Source of the DNA: Chloroflexi bacterium UBA4733 | Lineage (GTDB): Bacteria > Chloroflexota > UBA4733 | Length of the DNA: 25,679 nucleotides | Direction: 5' to 3' | Assembly: GCA_002404055.1 (NCBI GenBank) | Contig: DHIZ01000223.1 | Location: 1 to 25,679, forward strand | Shown: in pieces, positions 15,483-22,549 of the stretch | How the letters are laid out: every line of letters begins with the position of its first letter | How positions within the stretch are numbered: position 1 is the stretch's first letter | Translations under genes and position numbers: made by a program | The notes under the pieces: model-generated | Seen by the model: the letters and a program-made list of their open reading frames with translations, nothing else | Databases searched by the model: none | What the model was told of the DNA's origin: nothing

Positions 15483-15659
15483 TTACAACTCGCAAGGCAA
15501 GGCCACATCTGCGGGCGGTGGCCAAGTGACGTGTCGACCGTGATCGCTGGGGTCGTCCTCGGCACCGCCGTGTCCCCAATACTCGGCATTCATCCAAAGT
15601 CGCGGGTCTGCAAATTCTAGTACGTCGAGATACTCGCTTGCTGTGCCCGCCTTTACAAT
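15483..15659 (-). pseudogene. Unidentified coding remnant
   Basis: On the minus strand an open frame of 58 sense codons ends at a TAA (15483-15485) and is closed upstream by a TGA (15660-15662). Its translation has strongly protein-like composition: EYLDVLEFADPRLW, MNAEYWGHGGAEDDPSDHG and RHVTWPPPADVALPCEL. The only ATG in frame is at 15593, giving 36 residues, and I see no ribosome-binding site there, so it reads as the 3' end of a gene that lost its beginning. I do not recognise the family. It lies just upstream of the island gene and may mark an insertion boundary. It could also be chance. Confidence 0.3.
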
Positions 15660-15744
15660 TCAGCCTCCACCCCCTCTGGTAGACTACCGAAACCGTTATG
15701 GTGGGTCATGTCTGGCGTGAACCATGTCTTAGCGGGGAGAAACG

Positions 15745-15773
15745 TTGACCAGTACGTGGTACCTGTGTAAGAT
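15745..15773 (+). promoter_or_regulatory. Promoter of the HEPN-STAND gene
   Basis: TTGACC (15745-15750), a 17-base spacer and TAAGAT (15768-15773) form a good sigma-70-type promoter about 70 bases upstream of the start codon. The spacer contains a small dyad, GTAC-GTG-GTAC (15752-15762), which could bind a repressor. Confidence 0.65.
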
Positions 15774-15845
15774 TCCCGCGGTCCGTTCGACCGTCGCCTC
15801 CGCGACGGGACGCTCTGGCTGTTGATAGTCGCGAGGAGCCGCGTT

Positions 15846-18527
15846 ATGGACCTACAGCGAAATACAATCTTTGCTTGGCTCATGGCTCTCGAACAGGACC
15901 TGCGGAGGCTGGCGTCTGAGCAAACCCACGGTACCGGGCCAACACTCACCGAAGACGAAACGGAGAGGGCGCGGAGAATTTATCGCTCTGCGACGAACAA
16001 TACACAGCAAGCAGCTGGATGGCAAGATCTTCTAGACTATGTGGATCTGTCAACCCTCCTCGACATCATTGCCCGTCGCGAAGGAGAAATCGCCCAGTTC
16101 CTTGGTCAGGACGTCGTCGTGGTCCGGCGTCTGCTTGAACTCGCGCGCCCTCTGATCCATGTTCGCAACCGGGTGTGCCATGCCCGACCCTTGGAGCCCG
16201 ACGATCTTGCATGTACCTACGATACTCTAGTAGCCATCCGAAGTATTCAGATGAACTATGCCTTTCAGAATGTTAGCGAAGTTGACAAGACTCTCAGTAG
16301 TAACAACATGTACCCCCTTACACTCAGCATTCCAAGCTATTGGAAGCCTGATGATGATGCCATTCCCAATAATTTGCCTAGTCCAGATTTTGATGACACC
16401 GGCTTCATTGGACGATCGTCGGATCGTGAGAGTCTTAGCACTCTCCTGCTCGGATCCCACCCTCTCATTAATGTCACAGGAGAAGGCGGCGTTGGCAAGA
16501 CAGCTCTCACCTTACGGTGTCTGTACGATCTACTTGATAGGCATCCTCCCTATGATATGATCTTGTGGACATCGCTTAAGACCACGCGCCTGACTTCATC
16601 TGGTGTACGTCACATTGCAGGGGCAATGACTAGCGAACTTGAGCTCTTACAGGGTATTGCTACCGCGTTGGGTGAGAACCTGGAATCTAAGCCTATCGTC
16701 GACCTATTTATTTTAGTGCATGACATCCTAAGTACACTCAGGATACTTCTAGTTATCGACAATCTTGAGACAATAGATATCGATACTATTCGCCCTCTAT
16801 TTCTTGACATTCCACGTCAGTCGAAAATCGTACTCACGTCCAAAGTAGGCATCGGGGAATTAGAGCAGAGATTCAATCTTAGGTCAATGGAGACGAAGGA
16901 TGCCATCGCGTTATATAGACGGATTTCGCACGTCTATAGTGTTCCCGAGCTTCATCGGCGTCCCGACTCGATAATTCAGAAAGACTGTGAAAAGCTGTTC
17001 TATAACCCGCTTGCCATCAAGTGGTTCATTCAGTCCTATACAAATGGAAGGGTATCTCGTGCCCTAACCGACCCAAAGAAAGATCTCGGGGAAGTTTTAG
17101 AGTTTTGCTTTTTAAATCTTTACAACGCCTTAACTAACCGACAGCGTCGATATCTTCGAATATTCGTAGCAATGTCCCGGCCACTCGGGGAGGTTCAGCT
17201 TTGTCTCCTGTCAGAAGAGGACGAAATTGAAGCGGTTAGGATAGACGTTCGTTATCTCTTTCATTCAAATCTCATTCGGCGAACAAGGGACGAGTCGGCA
17301 GAATTCGACACGGATCTCTGGACTACTACTGAATTCGCCAGGCGCTTTATTCTCTCCAGAGACTCGGAAGTAGCCGTCGAGAGGCCCAGACTCCAGCAAA
17401 CGTACCGCGCACTTATGGGAGCCCGAGATGAGGCGAGAAACCGGGCAGCAGGGAATCCGTTTCAAAGAGGAGCCATCCTGTTCCGGTCCATTGACGAGGC
17501 AATGGTTGTTCGGCATCTTGATCGCGCGTTATCCGATCTTCATGATCGAGACTTCCGGAGCGCTCTTCAGGCTCTCGAAATTGCCAAGCGTTTGTGTCCA
17601 GGATTCTACGAAGTCTGGCGTATTTCTGCGCAGGTGAGAGCCGCGTCAGGCGATTCTATAGGAGCCGAGGAGGACTACGAGCGTGCCTTGGATCACGCAG
17701 ACGGAAAGAGCGAACCTCTTATTGTCTTTTATGCACAATTTTTGTCAGAGCAGGATGAGTTTGAACGCGCAGTAGAAGTCCTTGCGACTACGGCAAACAA
17801 GAAGGCGGCGCAGCCTCAGACAGTCGCCTGTTATGGACGGATGCTTGCCCTTGCCGGTCGGATACTAGAGGGTATTGCAGCGTTTTCAAGGGCTAAGACT
17901 CGCATTTTAGAATTGGGTGGCGATCAGCGCGCCTATTTGTTGACTCAGTATGCCGATTGCTTACGCCGTGCCGCAGAATTTCAACGTGATCGGCATCTAC
18001 CGTTGGATGCTTTCGACCTTATTTGCCAGTCCTTAGACACCGTTTGCGAAGCGATCTCCGTTACAGTCCCCGATCAGAAGGTAATTAATACGGCGCGTAA
18101 GTGTGTGCGTACTGCATTCGCAGTACTTGGTATTCAGAGCACCTTGAGCGATTGGCAGGCGATAGGTAGTAGAATTCTTCGTCTTTCGGAAAAATTTGAT
18201 CTAGGTCCGGAGTGTTACAATTCATTGCGATGGCTAGGTAACTGCAACCCAATTATCGCTAATGATCCCATACTGCTCCAAATTGCGGCAAAATCCAATG
18301 AGTCTCCTGTAACATACGGTCGGGTAGCGATGAAGCACCCGGACAGGGATTTTGTTTTTGTTATTGGTGATAACGGCCAGAAGTATTTCGCTCACCGGAA
18401 TGAGCTTATGGATCGCAGTCGGTGGTTAGAGATACTTAACGGGGATCATGTGCGAGTTAGATTTCAGCCCGGCCGTGCCCGAGATGACGGAAAGCCGACG
18501 CCAGCACATTTGGTCGAGATTGTTTGA
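15846..18527 (+). CDS. HEPN - STAND/NB-ARC NTPase - TPR - cold-shock-like protein, putative defence RNase
   Basis: 893 residues; the ATG at 15846 has AGGAG seven bases upstream and is preferred to a TTG at 15822. Residues about 20-140 resemble a Swt1-type HEPN domain: LLDYVDLSTLLDII, then LARPLIHVRNRVCHARPLEP, with R107-N-x3-H112, the Rx4H motif of HEPN ribonucleases. A STAND NTPase follows: FIGR entry (187-190), Walker A GEGGVGKT (212-219), Walker B ILLVID (300-305), sensor SKIVLTSK (326-333) and a GLPL-like FYNPLAI (385-391). A winged-helix region (about 435-515) and TPR-like helices (about 553-690) come next. Residues 825-893 resemble a cold-shock OB fold (DFVFVIGDNGQKYFAH). The inferred role is a cytosolic sensor that cuts RNA when NTP-driven oligomerisation is triggered, as in phage defence. 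It stands alone and its DNA is visibly AT-richer, suggesting transfer. Domains are well supported; function is inference. Confidence 0.85.
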   Translation: MDLQRNTIFAWLMALEQDLRRLASEQTHGTGPTLTEDETERARRIYRSATNNTQQAAGWQDLLDYVDLSTLLDIIARREGEIAQFLGQDVVVVRRLLELARPLIHVRNRVCHARPLEPDDLACTYDTLVAIRSIQMNYAFQNVSEVDKTLSSNNMYPLTLSIPSYWKPDDDAIPNNLPSPDFDDTGFIGRSSDRESLSTLLLGSHPLINVTGEGGVGKTALTLRCLYDLLDRHPPYDMILWTSLKTTRLTSSGVRHIAGAMTSELELLQGIATALGENLESKPIVDLFILVHDILSTLRILLVIDNLETIDIDTIRPLFLDIPRQSKIVLTSKVGIGELEQRFNLRSMETKDAIALYRRISHVYSVPELHRRPDSIIQKDCEKLFYNPLAIKWFIQSYTNGRVSRALTDPKKDLGEVLEFCFLNLYNALTNRQRRYLRIFVAMSRPLGEVQLCLLSEEDEIEAVRIDVRYLFHSNLIRRTRDESAEFDTDLWTTTEFARRFILSRDSEVAVERPRLQQTYRALMGARDEARNRAAGNPFQRGAILFRSIDEAMVVRHLDRALSDLHDRDFRSALQALEIAKRLCPGFYEVWRISAQVRAASGDSIGAEEDYERALDHADGKSEPLIVFYAQFLSEQDEFERAVEVLATTANKKAAQPQTVACYGRMLALAGRILEGIAAFSRAKTRILELGGDQRAYLLTQYADCLRRAAEFQRDRHLPLDAFDLICQSLDTVCEAISVTVPDQKVINTARKCVRTAFAVLGIQSTLSDWQAIGSRILRLSEKFDLGPECYNSLRWLGNCNPIIANDPILLQIAAKSNESPVTYGRVAMKHPDRDFVFVIGDNGQKYFAHRNELMDRSRWLEILNGDHVRVRFQPGRARDDGKPTPAHLVEIV

Positions 18528-18572
18528 TACCCTTCGCTAAGGGCCTACGTGTCTGCTCAATAACTCGTGGTG

Positions 18573-18743
18573 TCAAGCAGCGGCAGCCGAGTCGCTCCTG
18601 GGGCAGGACTCGGCGGCGTGTTGGGCGATGAGATCGGCCAACGCGGGCAGTGGGTGGGGGCCGGAGAGGCGGTCCTGAGGATAGTGCAGCCCGTTGACGC
18701 CCATCAAGGTGCGGTGCAACCGGGAATGCCGGGTGTCCCCCAT
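18573..18743 (-). pseudogene. Unidentified coding remnant beside the palindromic element
   Basis: A minus-strand frame of 56 codons from an ATG at 18743 to a TGA at 18573-18575 reads MGDTRHSRLHRTL followed by MGVNGLHYPQDRLSGPHPLP and ALADLIAQHAAESCP. The composition is protein-like, but there is no ribosome-binding site, and its 5' end lies inside the left inverted repeat of the adjacent element. It therefore looks like the 3' part of a gene cut by that element. I do not recognise the family, and a chance frame is possible. Confidence 0.25.
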
Positions 18744-18950
18744 AGTTTTGCGCCGGATGCTTGGGGCCTCCCGGCGACTGAAGTCGCGGGCTATTCGAAG
18801 CGAAGTCCGCCTACGCGGACTACCGGAGCCGCCGAAGGCGGGTACCCACCGCAGTGGGTGGTTGCTTACTGTAGCCCGCGACTTCAGTCGCCGGGCGCGG
18901 CGGAGACGCCGTTAGCAAGCAGGACGCGCAATACTATGGGGTACACTCGG
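18729..18950. mobile_element. MITE-like element with imperfect terminal inverted repeats
   Basis: The 25-base segments 18729-18753 and 18926-18950 are inverted copies of each other with about four differences; both contain CCCCATAGT next to TTGCGC-type ends. They enclose the structured palindrome at 18770-18895. There is no transposase gene inside, so it would be a non-autonomous element mobilised in trans. The 222-base size and nested symmetry fit a MITE. Target-site duplications were not recognised. It fills most of the gap after the HEPN-STAND gene. Confidence 0.55.
18770..18895. repeat. REP-like multi-hairpin palindrome
   Basis: Perfect 24-base inverted arms (18770-18793 and 18872-18895) contain the core GCGACTGAAGTCGCGGGCTA, itself nearly palindromic. 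Between them lie three smaller hairpins: AGTCCGC-ctac-GCGGACT (18804-18821), CCGCC-gaa-GGCGG (18829-18841) and ACCCAC-cgca-GTGGGT (18844-18859). The whole can fold as a cloverleaf. Similar GACTGAAGTCGCGGGCTA palindromes are scattered in many bacterial genomes and resemble REP sequences moved by RAYT (TnpA-REP) transposases. No such transposase is in the window. Confidence 0.75.
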
Positions 18951-18964
18951 GAATGCCAGCGCGC

Positions 18965-18992
18965 TTGACAGCGTAACGCGATAGTGTATACC
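18965..18992 (+). promoter_or_regulatory. Promoter of the orphan SBP gene 19051-20493
   Basis: A perfect -35 TTGACA (18965-18970), a 16-base spacer and TATACC (18987-18992) stand about 60 bases before the start codon. It begins only 15 bases after the MITE-like element, so that element sits directly against the promoter. Confidence 0.65.
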
Positions 18993-19050
18993 CTCTCCAC
19001 CATTGCTCATTCAGCGATTGACTCATGGGTCTCCACTGGAGGTACCAACA

Positions 19051-20493
19051 ATGGACATGTTGAAAGCAGTGAACCGGCGCCGCTGCCTACAGCAGTTGCT
19101 GGCGGTCTCCGCTGTGTCCCTTTGCTCCGGCGTCCTGGCCGCCTGCGGCGGAGCTGTGACGTCATCGGTCAGTGGAGGGACAACCGCCACAGGCACAATC
19201 TCCCTCAGCAGCACCACGGCACTCCGTTCCACTGCAGCGCCGACGCCTTCCGCCGCGTCGACGACGGCCAGCGTCAGCGCGCCACCTGCCGCCACGAGCA
19301 GCGTCAAGGCTGCGGCCCAGTTGGTCACCTACATGAACTGGTTCACAGCGCAGCTACCTGGCGGTCTGGCTCAGAAGCCCCTGCTGGCCCAGCTTGCCAA
19401 GGACGAACCGAATATACAGGTGAACAATCAGCCAACCCCGGGTGGCAATGCCTACTACCAGAAGTTGCTGACCATGATGGCGGGCGATGTCGCGCCCGAT
19501 GTATTCACGGTGGCGCTGGTCGAAATGGCGCCCTTGCAGGCCAAGCAGGTACTGGCGCCACTGGACAAGTTCGCCAGCCAGGCGGGGAACGGCGGTCTGG
19601 ACAAGCAGGACATCGTGCCAGGCGTCCTGGAAGCGGCGTCATTGGGGGGCAGTCTCTACGGTTTGCCGATGAATCTGGATACGCAGGGTCTGTACTACAA
19701 CAAGGATCTCTTTGCCAAGGCGGGGGTCGGGACGCCGACCGCCGATTGGACCTGGGATGGCGAGTGGCTACAGGCTGCCCAGAAGCTGACCAGCGGCACG
19801 GGAGCGACGAAGCAGTTCGGCACCTTCCTGCCTCCCTGGCAGGTGCGGATCTGGGCCGACGGTGGCGACATCCTCTCCAAGGACAACAAGCACTGTACGC
19901 TCGACCAGGCAGTCGCTACCCAGGCAATTCAAGACCTTGCCGATGTGCGTTTCAAGTATAGTGCAGCTCCCACCACCGCAGACCTGTCGACGATGAACAA
20001 CAACGACCTCTTCAACACCGGCCGGCTGGCCATGAACTACAGCCAGTCCTCCCAGATCGGACGGTTGGTGGAGACCTGGAAGACGAAGGTGCCGTGGGAT
20101 GTCGCTCCTTTGCCCAAGGGAAGGGCCGGACCGGCCAACTGGATGACCTTCACCGCCCTCGGCATCACCCGGACAACCAAGGCGCCCGACGCCGCCTGGA
20201 CCATGGCTCGCTACCTGATCGCACCGGAGAGCGTCAAGACGTGGGTGCAACTGGTGAGCTGGGTGTTCATGTACAAGTCCACGGTGAACATCCTCTCTCC
20301 ACTCTTCAAGCCGGGCCAGGCGCAACTCTTCCTGGATGCCGCCACCGTTGCGCACACCGAACCGCGCATCCCGACCTACAGCCAGGTACTCGACACTATC
20401 ACCAAAGAGCTCGACGTCGTGCTGAACGAAGGCAAGGAGACTGCCCAGACAGCAGGCGTCAGGATCACCAGCGCCGTCAACCCCTTGCTCTAG
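19051..20493 (+). CDS. ABC transporter substrate-binding lipoprotein (family 1), orphan
   Basis: 480 residues from the ATG at 19051, with GGAGG eight bases upstream; an ATG two codons later is possible. The signal has N8-RRR and the hydrophobic run LQQLLAVSAVSLCSGVLAA ending at lipobox Cys32, so a Tat-exported lipoprotein is expected. A Ser/Thr/Ala-rich linker of about 65 residues follows. Mature-domain landmarks are QLVTYMNWFTAQLPGG, YYQKLLTMMAGDVAPDVFTV, GLYYNKDLFAKAGVGTPTAD, WTWDGEWLQAAQKLTSGTGA, LFNTGRLAMNYSQSSQIGRL and a C-terminal helix ending SAVNPLL. It has its own promoter and no permease beside it, so it must use permeases encoded elsewhere. It converges on the chimeric gene, with ten bases between the two stops. 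Ligand unknown. Confidence 0.93.
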   Translation: MDMLKAVNRRRCLQQLLAVSAVSLCSGVLAACGGAVTSSVSGGTTATGTISLSSTTALRSTAAPTPSAASTTASVSAPPAATSSVKAAAQLVTYMNWFTAQLPGGLAQKPLLAQLAKDEPNIQVNNQPTPGGNAYYQKLLTMMAGDVAPDVFTVALVEMAPLQAKQVLAPLDKFASQAGNGGLDKQDIVPGVLEAASLGGSLYGLPMNLDTQGLYYNKDLFAKAGVGTPTADWTWDGEWLQAAQKLTSGTGATKQFGTFLPPWQVRIWADGGDILSKDNKHCTLDQAVATQAIQDLADVRFKYSAAPTTADLSTMNNNDLFNTGRLAMNYSQSSQIGRLVETWKTKVPWDVAPLPKGRAGPANWMTFTALGITRTTKAPDAAWTMARYLIAPESVKTWVQLVSWVFMYKSTVNILSPLFKPGQAQLFLDAATVAHTEPRIPTYSQVLDTITKELDVVLNEGKETAQTAGVRITSAVNPLL

Positions 20494-20503
20494 CCATTCA
20501 TCC

Positions 20504-21583
20504 TCAGCCTATCGCCCCGGCCAAAATCTGGTTGATCTGGGGCGTGAGTTGGCTGAAGGTCTGCTGGACACTCTGGTTCTGGCCGAAGATCGCCTGCAGC
20601 GCACTGTCGGCCTTGTTCTCCATGTCCGGCCAGAAGGGGTTGAGCGGCAGCAGCTTGGCGTAGTTCTGCGCCAGCGGCTCCAGAAAGTACAGGTCGACGT
20701 CCTTCGTGTCGGCGGCGTTGGGCGCCACTTGGTACTTGTTCATCAGGTCCTGCTGAAAGCTGACCGCCTGGACCGCCTTCGGCTGGTCCAGGAGCGATTT
20801 GGTGCGATCTTGACTCAGGATGTCTCCGCCGTTGGCCAGGATCCAGGGCGCGAGCCCCCACATCACCGTGTCGGCCAAATAGCCGAACTGCGTGGTTCGT
20901 CCGTTCGTGTCGACTATCGTCATTTTCTGCGCGGTCTGCGGGAAGGTGTCCCAGGTCCAATCGCCGGTCTTCCAGTGATCCGCCGGCGCGGGCAGGCCGG
21001 CCTTCGCGAACATGTCGGCTCCCGTCATGGAGCCACAGGCACCCAACAGGCGTTCCAGGTGGCCACGCCAGGCGGTCAACTCCGCCGACGCCGGGAGTTC
21101 CGGCAGCACCGACGCTGACCACTCCAACTGCGCCTCTTCTTCGGCCAGGGCAAAGCGCAGCAGGCGAGCCGTCGGGAAATCGACGAGCGGGTTGGTGGCG
21201 CTGATGTGCCAACGATAGGCGGCAACGAGCGCCGGTTTGACGACGACGTAGACGCCAACGATCAACTCCGCGGTGTTCGCCCACCACAGCAGTTCATCGA
21301 CCAGGGTGGCCAGCGCGCCGTCCGGCGCTGCATCGAGCGACGTGCGACTGGTGCGCAACTGACCGATCCGCTCGATCAGCCAGGAGGCGTGCTCGGCGTC
21401 TTCCCAGAGATGACGGCCGATCCCCTGCTTGATCGCCATCTCCGGTATGGATGGCAGGTGGCCGGCCAACAGCAGGCAGAAGCGTCGCTCGGCGTAGAGG
21501 TAATGACGCAGCAGCCCGACGTTCTCCTCCACACCGAGACCGGGCCGGGCGGCGTCTCCGACGCGGGCGATGGGATAGACCAT
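20504..21583 (-). pseudogene. Chimeric gene: ferritin-like N-terminus fused in frame to an SBP fragment
   Basis: 359 residues from the ATG at 21583 (AGGAG five bases upstream), with no internal stop. Residues 1 to about 185 are helical and resemble a ferritin-like domain of unknown function: LLRHYLYAERRFCLLLAGHL, HLWEDAEHASWLIERI, VVKPALVAAYRWHI and FALAEEEAQLEWS contain Glu and His spaced as possible metal ligands. From about residue 188 (MFAKAGLPAPADHWKTGDWT) it is a family 1 SBP starting mid-domain, without signal peptide or first lobe. Near residue 290 the sequence jumps to an SBP C-terminus (LYFLEPLAQNYAKLLPLN...VQQTFSQLTPQINQIL); roughly 150 residues that such SBPs normally have between are missing. 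Two deletions thus produced one open frame. Without a signal it cannot act as an SBP. It follows the M55 peptidase gene by 67 bases. Confidence 0.75.
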
Positions 21584-21650
21584 GACGGCTCCTATCGAGC
21601 GTGCCAGCGCGTTGGGGAGCGCGGCAGTGACCGTTGGATGATCGCGATAT

Positions 21651-22457
21651 TCAACTATGCCGCCGCGGTCGGCGCAATAGCTCGATCATATCATCGGCTT
21701 CCACGCTGGCCGTTTTAGGCGGTTCGGTGGCGGTCTGCCGGAGGATGGAGGTCAGACGGTACGGGGCGGTGAGACGGAAAGGAGCGATCTCCTCCCGCCG
21801 TTCCAGCGCTCGCCTGGCTGCAGCACGGATCACTGCACGGGCCTGTGTCGGATGCAAATGGATCGCCGCGCCGTTGAAGAGCTCGTTCTGGCGGCTGTCG
21901 AGGCCGCTCGCTGAGCCACGAGCGATGCCCCACTTGACGGTGGCTGTTTCGATAGCCGGGACCACAGCGCGCGCCTCGGCGGCGGCCGCGGCATCGCCGG
22001 TGTGGAGGATGTAGGGGACGCCGAAATAGGCCGCTGTCAGCATATTGCAGCCCAACTCACCAACGCTTCGCCCGTTGATGGAGAGGTCTTCAATGGCGAA
22101 AGAGCCGGTATGGGCCAGGTGACCGCCATCGGTGTTCGCCTTGGCATGCTGGCCGATCATAAAGGCGGCGGTGAAGCTCTCGTCGATGCCGAACGGATAG
22201 CCCAGCGGCCGGCCAGTGAGCAAGCGCGCCGCCGGGTGAAGCAGCAGCGGGTTGATCGCGCCCTGGCCGTGACCATCAACGACCAGGAACTCGGTGGCGC
22301 CTCCCTCCAGCGCTCCCTCGATGGCAGCGTTTACCTCGCCGGTCACCAACTCTCGCGCCACCTCGTAGTAGCGCGCTCCCGGCGCCAGGTAGTCGTCGCC
22401 GTTGACCACACCGGCGACACCCTCCATATCGGTCATAAGGTAGATCTTCATGGGCAT
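21651..22457 (-). CDS. dppA: M55-family D-aminopeptidase (DppA-like)
   Basis: 268 residues. The N-terminus MKIYLMTDMEGVAGV matches the zinc D-aminopeptidase family of Bacillus DppA. The ligands and catalytic residues align with those known for DppA: Asp10, Glu12, His63 (in DGHG, 61-64), His104 (GQHAKA), His116 (GHLAHTGS) and Glu134 (SVGELGCN). The enzyme releases N-terminal D-amino acids, such as D-Ala, from short peptides, probably in the cytoplasm as a decameric shell. ATG at 22457 or 22451 is possible; neither has a strong ribosome-binding site. It lies 92 bases downstream of an SBP gene on the same strand, so it may process peptides taken up with that SBP or recycle cell-wall peptides. 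The family is certain; the link to transport is inference. Confidence 0.93.
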   Translation of the reverse strand: MPMKIYLMTDMEGVAGVVNGDDYLAPGARYYEVARELVTGEVNAAIEGALEGGATEFLVVDGHGQGAINPLLLHPAARLLTGRPLGYPFGIDESFTAAFMIGQHAKANTDGGHLAHTGSFAIEDLSINGRSVGELGCNMLTAAYFGVPYILHTGDAAAAAEARAVVPAIETATVKWGIARGSASGLDSRQNELFNGAAIHLHPTQARAVIRAAARRALERREEIAPFRLTAPYRLTSILRQTATEPPKTASVEADDMIELLRRPRRHS

Positions 22458-22549
22458 CGTTCACACCCACGCCAGAAGTGGAACGTCCGTCCTGCGCCTT
22501 TCTGCGGGGCAACCATCGGCGTCTCCTTTCAAGCTGCGACCGCGAGTGT

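Larger units (their letters stand above)
15323..15845. other. Intergenic region between sulfatase and HEPN-STAND genes
   Basis: This 523-base gap separates two divergent genes. It holds a gene-like remnant (15483-15659) and a good plus-strand promoter (15745-15773). A short inverted repeat, GCAC-agcaa-GTGC, lies near 15450-15462. I see no RNA gene, no clear terminator and no convincing promoter for the sulfatase. Confidence 0.5.

Noticed and set aside
18530..18543. CCCTT-cgct-AAGGG hairpin just after the HEPN-STAND stop codon
   Set aside because: Only a five-base-pair stem and no T-run; not enough to call a terminator.
18567..18968. 133-codon plus-strand open frame
   Set aside because: It runs through the palindromic repeat and both inverted arms, has no family resemblance, and its length follows from the GC-rich repeat.
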